DNA of 64,000 bases, from positions 54,269-118,268 of the IMG/VR virus record IMGVR_UViG_3300042882_001046. One strand, given 5' to 3'. Below the pieces are notes generated by a model that was not told the DNA's origin, did not search any database, and was given only the letters and a program-made list of their open reading frames with translations. Numbering within the stretch: position 1 is the first letter of the stretch; every line of letters starts with the position of its first letter. The position numbers and the translations under genes were made by a program. This document shows, piece after piece, positions 1 to 7,143 of the stretch. Origin of the DNA: a virus.

Positions 1-360
1 TTTATTGACGAAATTTCAAAAATAGAAGAACAAATTAAATCAAACACAGGTGAAAGCGGAAAAATTATGAGAGCCCTATTGGTTAAATTAACGGCAGGTA
101 AATTAATTAGACCTCACGTTGATACCGTAGGGTTTAGTTTAGTTGTTTGTAGAAGAATCCATATTCCAATTCAAACTAATGATGAATGTTTCTTTACTGT
201 CGGTGATGATAAAAGAAATTTAAAGATTGGTGAAATGTGGGAAATCAACAACGACAAAAAAATGCACTCGGTTGAAAATTTTGGAAGTACTGACAGAATA
301 CATTTGATTGTAGATTGGGTTGAGGAATCATTATTTGAAAAATATGATAGACAAAACTAA
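1..360 (+). CDS. Aspartyl/asparaginyl beta-hydroxylase-like protein, 5' partial
   Basis: The frame is open from the window edge, so the N-terminus is missing; the first internal ATG at 67 is not needed as a start. Visible residues include HVD followed by RIHIPIQTN, a GE-WEINN segment and HSVENFG, then RIHLIVDW. This order matches the Fe(II)/2-oxoglutarate core of the aspartyl/asparaginyl hydroxylase family (H-x-D and a distal H). Such enzymes hydroxylate protein side chains; the substrate here is unknown. The gene overlaps the sulfotransferase-like gene downstream. It is one of four 2OG-type oxygenase candidates in the window. Confidence 0.72.
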   Translation, partial: FIDEISKIEEQIKSNTGESGKIMRALLVKLTAGKLIRPHVDTVGFSLVVCRRIHIPIQTNDECFFTVGDDKRNLKIGEMWEINNDKKMHSVENFGSTDRIHLIVDWVEESLFEKYDRQN

Positions 361-1009
361 AAAACTTATTGTTTTGATGCCGCCCAAAACCGCATCAAAT
401 TCTATACGAGTCTTATTGGAGCAACATGGTTACTTTTTTTCTAAAGACTCTAAAAAAACAAATTACCCCCAAATACATTTAAGGTTAAGTGAAATTGTGG
501 ATTTCTACAATATCAATAATTTAGACGAATATAGAATAATACAAATTACCAGAAACCCATATCATCGGTACGTCTCGTCTTTTTACTTTCAAAAAAAAAT
601 TATCCCTCAAAACTTCTCTGTTAAATTTAAAGATTATACTTTAGAACAATTTTCAAACCATTTATTGGAATCAAAAAAAACAAATAATTTTATTGATAAT
701 TTTTATGGTGATTCGTCATTTGTTAATCACACAATTAATAATGGTATTAGTTGGGGTGGGACCAGATTTTATGATAAACAATTTGATTGGAATGATTTGG
801 GGATGGACGTAAAATATTTTAAGTTAGAAAACATAATTGATGATATAAGTGAATTAGAAAATTTTTTAAATCTACCTATTAAAACTTTACCATTAATAAA
901 TTCACAAGGATTGAATGTTGATTATCTATCTTTAATAACACCAAAAATTCAAGATATTATTATTGAATTATTTGGAGAAGATTTTGATAAACTTAACTAC
1001 TCAAAATAA
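344..1009 (+). CDS. Sulfotransferase-family protein
   Basis: A 221-residue protein. PPKTASNS at about residues 13-20 fits the 5'-phosphosulfate loop of PAPS sulfotransferases, and RNPYHRYVSSF at about 70-80 fits the 3'-phosphate-binding motif. Known members move sulfate from PAPS to sugars or proteins; the acceptor here is unknown. The ATG at 344 places the first motif near the N-terminus as usual; a TTG 24 nt upstream would only add residues encoded inside the previous gene. It overlaps that gene by 17 nt and ends at a hairpin shared with the convergent UVR gene. With the GT17, epimerase and cupin genes it suggests glycan decoration. Confidence 0.7.
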   Translation: MIDKTKKLIVLMPPKTASNSIRVLLEQHGYFFSKDSKKTNYPQIHLRLSEIVDFYNINNLDEYRIIQITRNPYHRYVSSFYFQKKIIPQNFSVKFKDYTLEQFSNHLLESKKTNNFIDNFYGDSSFVNHTINNGISWGGTRFYDKQFDWNDLGMDVKYFKLENIIDDISELENFLNLPIKTLPLINSQGLNVDYLSLITPKIQDIIIELFGEDFDKLNYSK

Positions 1010-1010
1010 A

Positions 1011-1037
1011 AAACCCCCGATATGTCGAGGGTTTAAT
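1011..1037. terminator. Bidirectional terminator
   Basis: The hairpin ACCCCCGA/TCGAGGGT is flanked by A-runs on the left and T-rich sequence on the right. It lies between two convergent genes and can serve both strands. Confidence 0.7.
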
Positions 1038-1038
1038 T

Positions 1039-1419
1039 TTACTTTTTCAAGTTTTTAATTTGGTCTCTAAGCTCAATTGATTTTTCAAACTCTTGGTTTT
1101 CAATTGACTTCTTTAATTCCAATTCAAGTTTCTCAATAGATTTTTGATTTTTTTCAAAGCCTTTGATTTGGTCTCTAAGTTTAACTGCCGATTCAAAATC
1201 TTCGTTCTCAATTGCTCTTTCAAGTTGATACTTTAAAGATTCTAATCCTCCTGTTTCTTTAGATGAGTCTCCTCCTCTATAATAAGTTGTTACTTTTATT
1301 GTACCATCATCAGATACTCTACTTTGCGATTTCCATTCCCCTTGGGTTAAATCAAAATGAGAGAACATTTCATCAAACGCTCTAAAGATGTCATTGTAGT
1401 TTTTTCTGTTTCCAAACAT
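1039..1419 (-). CDS. UVR-motif protein, candidate ClpC adaptor
   Basis: 126 residues. The C-terminal half holds two UVR motifs (about 60-90 and 95-125), each with the pattern ENEDFESAVKLRDQI or ENQEFEKSIELRDQI. The N-terminal 50 residues are unrecognised, and the CxxC zinc pairs of McsA are absent. UVR motifs occur in UvrB/C, ClpC and ClpC partners such as McsA. The gene is divergent from the clpC-like gene 170 bp away, with an inverted repeat between them. A role as adaptor or regulator of that ATPase is inference from motif and position. Confidence 0.7.
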   Translation of the reverse strand: MFGNRKNYNDIFRAFDEMFSHFDLTQGEWKSQSRVSDDGTIKVTTYYRGGDSSKETGGLESLKYQLERAIENEDFESAVKLRDQIKGFEKNQKSIEKLELELKKSIENQEFEKSIELRDQIKNLKK

Positions 1420-1499
1420 AATTTTATTTTTTTAATTCAGATTTATTAATTACCTTTGTGGTATTCAAATAATATACCAACTGAATCTTAATGTCAAGA

Positions 1500-1527
1500 T
1501 GTCAGGTAAAATAATTATAACCTGACA
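1500..1527. promoter_or_regulatory. Inverted repeat between UVR and clpC-like genes
   Basis: TGTCAGGT and ACCTGACA form a perfect 8-bp inverted repeat with a 12-nt centre. A further TGTCA lies at each side. It sits between a TACCTTTG box (1451-1458) and a second TTACTTTG box (1565-1572), so it could be an operator or a leader hairpin. Confidence 0.4.
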
Positions 1528-1564
1528 ATTTGTCAAAAGATTTGGAGAAGTCCAATATTTGATA

Positions 1565-1572
1565 TTACTTTG
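1565..1572 (+). promoter_or_regulatory. Putative -7 box of the clpC-like gene
   Basis: TTACTTTG fits the Bacteroidota TAnnTTTG box imperfectly. A TTTGG lies about 20 nt upstream as a -33 element. The start codon follows after 17 nt, giving a short leader. Confidence 0.45.
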
Positions 1573-1589
1573 TAAAAAATTAGAAACAT

Positions 1590-3605
1590 ATGAACGACTT
1601 AATGGACGATGACGACAAAATGATGAGTAAGAAACAGAAATCGACTGGCGACAGTACGACTCCTGTGTTAGACAACTTCAGTCGAGATTTGAATAAACTT
1701 GCTGAGGAAGGTAAATTGGACCCTGTCATTGGACGTGACAGAGAGATTTTGAGAATAGCTCAAATTTTATCTCGTAGAAAAAAGAACAACCCAATCATCG
1801 TTGGTGAACCTGGTTGTGGTAAGACCGCAATTGTGGAAGGTTTGGCGATGAAGATTGTTAGTGGTGAATGTCCACGTAATCTTTTGGATAAACGTTTAGT
1901 CAATCTTGACTTAACTTCTGTTGTTGCTGGTACAAAATACCGTGGACAATTTGAAGAGAGAATGAAGGTAATTATCGAAGAACTTCAAGCAAATCCTAAC
2001 ATCATTGTATTCATTGATGAAATCCATACTCTTGTAGGTTCTGGTAATTCTGCAGGTTCTATGGATGGTTCAAACATTTTTAAACCCGCACTTGCTCGTG
2101 GTGAAGTCCAAGTAATTGGTGCCACCACATTGGATGAGTTCCGTAAGAATATTGAAAAAGACGGAGCGTTAGAACGTAGGTTTCAAAAAGTTGTGGTTGA
2201 ACCTTCAACTGTTGTTGAGACAATTCAAATCTTGAAAAACGTTCGCGACAAATATGAGTCTTATCATAAAGTCACGTATTCTGACGAGGTTATTGAAACT
2301 TGTGTTAAGTTGGCAGACCGTTATATCACGGACCGTGAGTTCCCTGATAAAGCATTTGACATCTTAGATGAAGTTGGAGCTCGTATGCAAACAGAACTTA
2401 AAGTTCCTGAAGTTGTTGAAGAGTTAAAACGTAAAGCGGCTGAAATCAAACAACAAAAAATTGATGTTGTTAAGAAACAAAACTACGAACAAGCTGCTCA
2501 GTTAAGAGACAAAGAGAAAAAGGTATTGGATAAATTGGAGGATGAAAAACGTAAGTTTGAAGAACAGATGTCAAAAGACAAACAAAAAGTTACATTAGAG
2601 GATGTGTACGATGTTGTTTCAAACATGACCAAAATTCCTGTAAACAAAATGTCTGTTGATGATACCAAAGCTTTGTTGAACTTGGATAAACACATTGTTG
2701 GTACCGTAATCGGTCAGGACGCCGCTGTTATTAAAGTGGCTAAATCTATCAAAAGAAATAGATTGGGTATTAAAGACCCGAACCGTCCGATTGGTTCATT
2801 TGTGTTCCTTGGTTCAACAGGTGTTGGTAAAACTCACTTGGCAAAACAATTGGCTAAGGAAATGTTTGGTAGCGAAGATTCATTAATTCGTGTGGATATG
2901 TCCGAGTACCAAGAGAAACACACCGTATCTAAATTGGTTGGAGCCCCTCCAGGTTATGTTGGATACGAAGAAGGTGGATTGTTAACTGAAAAAGTTAAAA
3001 ACAAACCATATTCAGTGATTTTATTTGATGAGGTTGAAAAAGCTCACAAAGATGTATTCACAGTATTACTACAAATCTTGGACGATGGTCACGTTACAGA
3101 TAGTTTAGGTAGAAAGATTAACTTCAAAAATACCTTAATTATCTTAACCTCAAACCTTGGGGTTAAAAAATTACAGGACTTTGGAACGGGTATTGGATTC
3201 GGTACAAACTCTTACAGTAATGAAGAGGCAAAAAAAGACATTTTGATGAAAGAGATGAAGAACTTCTTCTCTCCTGAGTTTATCAACCGTATTGACGATA
3301 CTATTGTTTTTAACTCACTTTCTCAAGAAGATATCAAAAAGATTACGGATATCGAACTTAAAAAATTGATGAAACGTCTTGAAGATATGAAGTACAAGAT
3401 TAATTATGACGATAGTTTAGTTGAGTACATTGCAAAAATTGGATATGATGAAAGTTATGGGGCAAGACCTATGAAAAGAGCAATCCAAGACAAAGTGGAG
3501 GACTTACTATCCGAAGAAGTTCTAACCGACAAAATTGTGGAAGGTAAATCTTACGTGATTAAGGTTGAGGACGAAACGGTAAAGGTCGTTAAAAAAGGAC
3601 GATAA
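1590..3605 (+). CDS. clpC-like: ClpC-type AAA+ unfoldase lacking the N-domain
   Basis: 671 residues against about 810-850 for bacterial ClpC. The usual double Clp N-domain is missing and replaced by an acidic/Lys start. AAA-1 has Walker A GEPGCGKT (72-79) and Walker B IVFIDEIH. A UVR-like linker (NYEQAAQLRDKEKK) follows at about 290-310. AAA-2 has Walker A GSTGVGKT. After TSNLG the sequence DFGTGIGFG occupies the position of the VGF/IGF ClpP-docking loop, so partnership with a ClpP is expected. Both ATPase sites look intact. A ClpP gene lies at 31906 and a UVR protein is divergently encoded next door. Substrate choice probably depends on an adaptor. Confidence 0.93.
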   Translation: MNDLMDDDDKMMSKKQKSTGDSTTPVLDNFSRDLNKLAEEGKLDPVIGRDREILRIAQILSRRKKNNPIIVGEPGCGKTAIVEGLAMKIVSGECPRNLLDKRLVNLDLTSVVAGTKYRGQFEERMKVIIEELQANPNIIVFIDEIHTLVGSGNSAGSMDGSNIFKPALARGEVQVIGATTLDEFRKNIEKDGALERRFQKVVVEPSTVVETIQILKNVRDKYESYHKVTYSDEVIETCVKLADRYITDREFPDKAFDILDEVGARMQTELKVPEVVEELKRKAAEIKQQKIDVVKKQNYEQAAQLRDKEKKVLDKLEDEKRKFEEQMSKDKQKVTLEDVYDVVSNMTKIPVNKMSVDDTKALLNLDKHIVGTVIGQDAAVIKVAKSIKRNRLGIKDPNRPIGSFVFLGSTGVGKTHLAKQLAKEMFGSEDSLIRVDMSEYQEKHTVSKLVGAPPGYVGYEEGGLLTEKVKNKPYSVILFDEVEKAHKDVFTVLLQILDDGHVTDSLGRKINFKNTLIILTSNLGVKKLQDFGTGIGFGTNSYSNEEAKKDILMKEMKNFFSPEFINRIDDTIVFNSLSQEDIKKITDIELKKLMKRLEDMKYKINYDDSLVEYIAKIGYDESYGARPMKRAIQDKVEDLLSEEVLTDKIVEGKSYVIKVEDETVKVVKKGR

Positions 3606-3606
3606 T

Positions 3607-3634
3607 AAAAAGGGGGATTATTCCCCCTTTTTTT
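3607..3634 (+). terminator. Terminator after clpC-like gene
   Basis: AAAGGGGGA-TTA-TTCCCCCTTTTTTT: a strong stem followed by a T-run directly after the stop codon. Confidence 0.8.
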
Positions 3635-3635
3635 G

Positions 3636-3643
3636 TATTTATA
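3636..3643 (+). promoter_or_regulatory. TATTTATA box, 3 nt before start
   Basis: GTATTTATA precedes the ATG at 3647 by 3 nt. It is one of twelve such boxes in the window (see findings) and a candidate phage-specific promoter. Confidence 0.45.
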
Positions 3644-3646
3644 ATC

Positions 3647-4255
3647 ATGAGTAATTTTTCAAAACTATTAGACCATTTTAGACAAAGTTTCCCAGACGAA
3701 TTAAAGTCCAAGGTTGACGTTATTGAAAAATTTGTTGTTAACTATATTAAAAAACACAACATTACAGTTAAGTTTTTAAATTCGTGTGGTACTGGTTTTA
3801 GTGGGGTTAGAACAAGAGACCAAGTAATTATTTGCTCACCAGCAAACATGAGAACTATCGGTGATTTTTTATACACCATATTTCATGAAATTCGGCACGA
3901 ACAACAAGTTAGGGATATAAAAATGGATAACCCACTTACTGATTACGATTTAGAAGATTTTGAAAAATTATATCAGCAATATTGGGAAATGGAGTTGGAT
4001 GCCGACCAGTTTGCAAAAAATATGATTGCTAAATTAGTTATTAAATTAAACATACCCATTTGGTTTGCAAAAGGTCAATTCGGACTATCTTATTATATTG
4101 AACAATATCCTTCTATGTCAAAATCAGTTGAGATGTCTTTGAGGTCAATTGTGTCAACAATTCAACACCTAAAAAAATCGGGGGCCGAGTATGAAGACAT
4201 ACAAGACCACCCGATGGTTAAAAGGTTTATAGATAAGTTAGAAAATTTTATCTAA
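3647..4255 (+). CDS. HEXXH zinc metalloprotease-like protein
   Basis: 202 residues. FHEIRHEQQ gives H80-E81-x-x-H84, and WEMELDADQFA about 30 residues later offers the third ligand and the D/A pattern common in gluzincin-like phage proteases. There is no signal peptide, so it is likely cytoplasmic or virion-associated. A TATTTATA box ends 3 nt before the ATG. It sits between the ClpC-like ATPase and an M20-like peptidase, as part of a proteolysis block. The specific family is not resolved. Confidence 0.7.
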   Translation: MSNFSKLLDHFRQSFPDELKSKVDVIEKFVVNYIKKHNITVKFLNSCGTGFSGVRTRDQVIICSPANMRTIGDFLYTIFHEIRHEQQVRDIKMDNPLTDYDLEDFEKLYQQYWEMELDADQFAKNMIAKLVIKLNIPIWFAKGQFGLSYYIEQYPSMSKSVEMSLRSIVSTIQHLKKSGAEYEDIQDHPMVKRFIDKLENFI

Positions 4256-5101
4256 TTAGAATAACAAATCTCTATTGTTATAACTGTATTGTTTTGCTTC
4301 TTTAAAGTGTAGGGTGTGTCCCAAATCCTGAATCATTTTTCTACCCATTTCAATCCCATTGAACACGTCATCAATAACGACATATTCATTTGGAGTGTGA
4401 TAATCATAATACCCAATCGAGAAGTTAATACAAGAGAAGTCAAATTTACCTCTTAAGGCATAAACGTCAGTATATGGGTGAACCATGTATCTCATATCTT
4501 CATTAACCATTCCTTCGGTTAGGACTTTATCAATTTTTTGGAAGAAGTCTGAATCTCTATCAAACAAAACTTGACCAAAACATTTTTCAGTAATCATCCA
4601 GTTTTCAGGGGCATCAAATTGGATTCCGTATCCAACATTTTCAAAAAACTTTGGGTCGGCAACTCTTGAGCCATGACATCCTGTTTCTTCAGATACAAAA
4701 AATGCTGCTTTTAGATATGGTAATTCTTTTAATAATGTTAAACAAGCAAATACACCACATTTGTCATCACCACCAATACCAGTTGGTTTCCCCTCATTGT
4801 TATAGGCTTTGAGGGATGGTTTTAACACGTCTTGTGCGTTTGGTAACATCATTTCTTTGATGTTAATTGTATCAATATTGTGAACGGTGTCTGTGTGAGA
4901 AATTACACACGGGAAATAAAAATCTTCAGGTAGTTCTGAATTTTCTTGTTTTGTTGCATAGACATTCATTTTGTCATCAACATAATGGTCTATATTGTTT
5001 TCAGTCAACCAATTAACCAAGAATTCCACCATTTGGTGTTCTTGATAGGTTTTTGTGGGTACACTTAAAACTTCTTTTAGAAGTGCTATTTTTTCTGTCA
5101 T
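4256..5101 (-). CDS. M20/M28-type metallopeptidase (peptidase T-like)
   Basis: 281 residues. SHTDTVH (H69, D71), GIGGDDKCGV (D112), SEETGCHGS (E138/E139), FDAPE (about 165) and YHTPNE (about 236) give the full set of di-zinc ligands and catalytic acids of M20-type exopeptidases. Known relatives (PepT) trim short peptides in the cytoplasm. The protein is shorter than typical PepT (about 400), consistent with a reduced dimerisation domain. A TATCTTTG box lies exactly 4 nt before the ATG, predicting a leaderless mRNA. It could finish the degradation of ClpCP products. Confidence 0.82.
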   Translation of the reverse strand: MTEKIALLKEVLSVPTKTYQEHQMVEFLVNWLTENNIDHYVDDKMNVYATKQENSELPEDFYFPCVISHTDTVHNIDTINIKEMMLPNAQDVLKPSLKAYNNEGKPTGIGGDDKCGVFACLTLLKELPYLKAAFFVSEETGCHGSRVADPKFFENVGYGIQFDAPENWMITEKCFGQVLFDRDSDFFQKIDKVLTEGMVNEDMRYMVHPYTDVYALRGKFDFSCINFSIGYYDYHTPNEYVVIDDVFNGIEMGRKMIQDLGHTLHFKEAKQYSYNNRDLLF

Positions 5102-5105
5102 AGCA

Positions 5106-5113
5106 CAAAGATA
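5106..5113 (-). promoter_or_regulatory. TATCTTTG box 4 nt before start (leaderless)
   Basis: Read on the minus strand: TATCTTTG, TGCT, ATG. It matches the Bacteroidota -7 consensus and would put +1 at or next to the A of the start codon of the M20-like gene. Confidence 0.7.
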
Positions 5114-5121
5114 AGAATAAT

Positions 5122-6168
5122 TTATATTTCATCCAAATTAAATAATGTTGGTTGATATAATAAATTATAAAAATTATCCTCAGACAATTTAACTTTTTTC
5201 TGTTGGAATCCTTTTTGTAGTATTACCACTACTTTCATACCAGGGTATTCAAATCCTTCGATTTTGAATCTGGTTTCTTTTTTTGGGTCTTTAGGTAGAT
5301 TATAAAATTTGTCTTGTTCAAATTTTTTAGTAATTCTATCAGTCATTTCAGTGAAGTCGTGAACAGTAACTCCGTCTTCTCCTGGACCGTCTTCCAATTT
5401 TTCTAAAATATCATCTAATTTTCTCGAAGTATAATTATTGAAACTTTCTGTGTCAAAATTATCGTCGTTCATATATTGATACGTGTCATCGGCCCAACCT
5501 CCTGGAGATGTTACGTTTCGTATTATATCATCAATCAAATCTTCAAGAGATAAGTGTATTTTATTTTCTTTTAAATACAACATTATCAGGTTAGCAACCG
5601 TGGTTCTGAATCCGTCACCATAAGATTCAAACCCAAGTTGGTCCAAGAATTCATCAAATTCTTTATTAACCGAGTCTCTAGCACTTGTCCGAGCCTCACT
5701 GTTTCTTTCTGATTGATAATCTGAAATTATATCTTCCGTTTCACGTCTAAAGTTAGTTAATAGTTTTTCTGAAAGTTGGTTTCTAAATTGTTCACTGTCA
5801 AAATCTACTTTAATTGGTAGAATTATCTTTGAAATTTGTGCGAGTTTTTCTTTATTATCATCATTCAAATTATAATATAGTCCCCAACCATTCTCAAAAT
5901 CTTCTTTAGCCGAATGCCAATCCATAAATTCGTAATCACTATATGGAGAATTGATTACACGATAGAACCAACTGTCATCATCACTAAGACCCATCGCCTC
6001 TAAAAACTTTTCCTCGTTTTTAAACTCAACGTTAATCTTACTTTGACCTCTGTTCTGTCTATCTTCCCTTACTTCAGTGAATAACTCGTCCGCGTTTTCA
6101 AGTTCGTAAGCATTTATCTTACCTCTAACGTAGTTCCTTAAAGCAATGAATGTGTCTAATACCGCCAT
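5122..6168 (-). CDS. Conserved hypothetical protein, 348 aa
   Basis: Not recognised. It is an acidic, helix-rich protein without signal peptide or membrane segment; the middle (about 150-180) is rich in E, R, S and D and may be coiled. The N-terminus (IALRNYVRGKINAYELENADELF) forms a predicted helix followed by charged residues, somewhat like the N-termini of other probable virion proteins here. A TATTTATA box (6174-6181) lies 5 nt before the ATG. Role unknown. Confidence 0.6.
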   Translation of the reverse strand: MAVLDTFIALRNYVRGKINAYELENADELFTEVREDRQNRGQSKINVEFKNEEKFLEAMGLSDDDSWFYRVINSPYSDYEFMDWHSAKEDFENGWGLYYNLNDDNKEKLAQISKIILPIKVDFDSEQFRNQLSEKLLTNFRRETEDIISDYQSERNSEARTSARDSVNKEFDEFLDQLGFESYGDGFRTTVANLIMLYLKENKIHLSLEDLIDDIIRNVTSPGGWADDTYQYMNDDNFDTESFNNYTSRKLDDILEKLEDGPGEDGVTVHDFTEMTDRITKKFEQDKFYNLPKDPKKETRFKIEGFEYPGMKVVVILQKGFQQKKVKLSEDNFYNLLYQPTLFNLDEI

Positions 6169-6173
6169 ATGAA

Positions 6174-6181
6174 TATAAATA
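6174..6181 (-). promoter_or_regulatory. TATTTATA box, 5 nt before start
   Basis: The minus strand reads GTATTTATA-TTCAT-ATG upstream of the 348-aa gene. It is a member of the TATTTAT box set. Confidence 0.45.
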
Positions 6182-6214
6182 CAACTTCCACTTGGATTTA
6201 AACATATTTATACT

Positions 6215-6222
6215 TACCTTTG
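6215..6222 (+). promoter_or_regulatory. Promoter of the tmRNA gene
   Basis: TACCTTTG fits TAnnTTTG exactly, with CTTGG about 20 nt upstream as a -33 element. The mature tmRNA 5' end is 19 nt downstream, leaving a leader for RNase P to remove. Confidence 0.6.
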
Positions 6223-6241
6223 TAATGTTCTTTGAAAATAT

Positions 6242-6664
6242 GGGGATGAAATGGTATCGATTGGCATTGTTGGGGATAAGTGGCACGTAGTCAGAATTCA
6301 TCTATGACTTTAATCTATGGTGAAGACAATTAGCTGGCAATACTTTTGCTAAGATGGCGACTTTAGGTTTAACTAGAGAAGCTTCTGTTGTAGCTGCCTA
6401 AGAGGTAGTCACAACCGTTACTCCAACCAAGTTGGTGTAACCTCGGGTCGATTAGGACGTTAACCTAGGAACAGAAGTCCAATATACGGGTCACAGGTCA
6501 GAGCTCGTTTAAAATAATTCTGAGACCAGGTTGTTTGTAAGTTTGGTTCCCACATACATCAAACTTAATATTTCGGAACGTTGAGAAACAACGTTGTACT
6601 AAACGTGTAGTCATTTATTGTCAAAGTGAGCAAGACGCGGGTTCGACTCCCGCCATCTCCACCA
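6242..6664 (+). ncRNA. ssrA: tmRNA (trans-translation RNA)
   Basis: About 423 nt. The 5' GGGGATG pairs with the 3' CATCTCC to form the acceptor stem, including a G3-U70 pair, the alanine identity element. The T arm GCGGG-TTCGACT-CCCGC and an encoded CCA complete the tRNA-like end. The best tag frame starts at GCT 6333 (AGNTFAKMAT...) and ends ...REASVVAA at TAA 6399-6401, giving 22 residues with a hydrophobic Val-Val-Ala-Ala end typical of protease-targeting tags. The tag is longer than the usual 8-15 residues. The RNA rescues stalled ribosomes and tags products for Clp-type proteases, which the phage also encodes. The resume codon is inferred, not proven. Confidence 0.93.
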
Positions 6665-6675
6665 ATTTAAATTTT

Positions 6676-7068
6676 ATGGGAGTAGATTGTAATATATGTA
6701 GCAACAAGTGTTTCGGGGTACCAGGGTACCACGGAAGTTGTTGCACCATAGAGGACCGTGATTATATCATAGGTTCTCATCACGACACCCAAGAATTTAT
6801 TGACTCTCTATCTAATAAATTTGGTAGAGAAGTTTCCTATAATGAAGTGTTTGTTGATTACGAAGAGGGAAAAACTTTATTCCCAAACAAATCAACTTGG
6901 CAAAATCCAAATAGCTATCCCGCACTTCGAGTTGATTTTTACAACCCAAGATTCCCATGTATTTTTTATAACACAAAAATTAAGGCGTGTTCTGTATACG
7001 ACATACGTCCTAAAACCTGTAGAGAATACGAGTGTGATTATTTAAAGGAGCACACAACCAACATTTAA
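6676..7068 (+). CDS. YkgJ-like cysteine cluster protein
   Basis: 130 residues. CNICSNKC near the N-terminus, CC at about 22, and YDIRPKTCREYECDY near the C-terminus match the CxxCxxxC(x)nCC...RPxxCRxYxC pattern of the YkgJ-type zinc/iron-chelating family. The biochemical role of this family is not well defined. It starts 12 nt after the tmRNA 3' end, so it may be read through from the tmRNA promoter. No own promoter was seen. Confidence 0.75.
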   Translation: MGVDCNICSNKCFGVPGYHGSCCTIEDRDYIIGSHHDTQEFIDSLSNKFGREVSYNEVFVDYEEGKTLFPNKSTWQNPNSYPALRVDFYNPRFPCIFYNTKIKACSVYDIRPKTCREYECDYLKEHTTNI

Positions 7069-7143
7069 TAATTTCATAATACATTATTAATACACTTACA
7101 GACATACTTTCATAGTTATTGGGGAACTAATTTAAATAATTTT

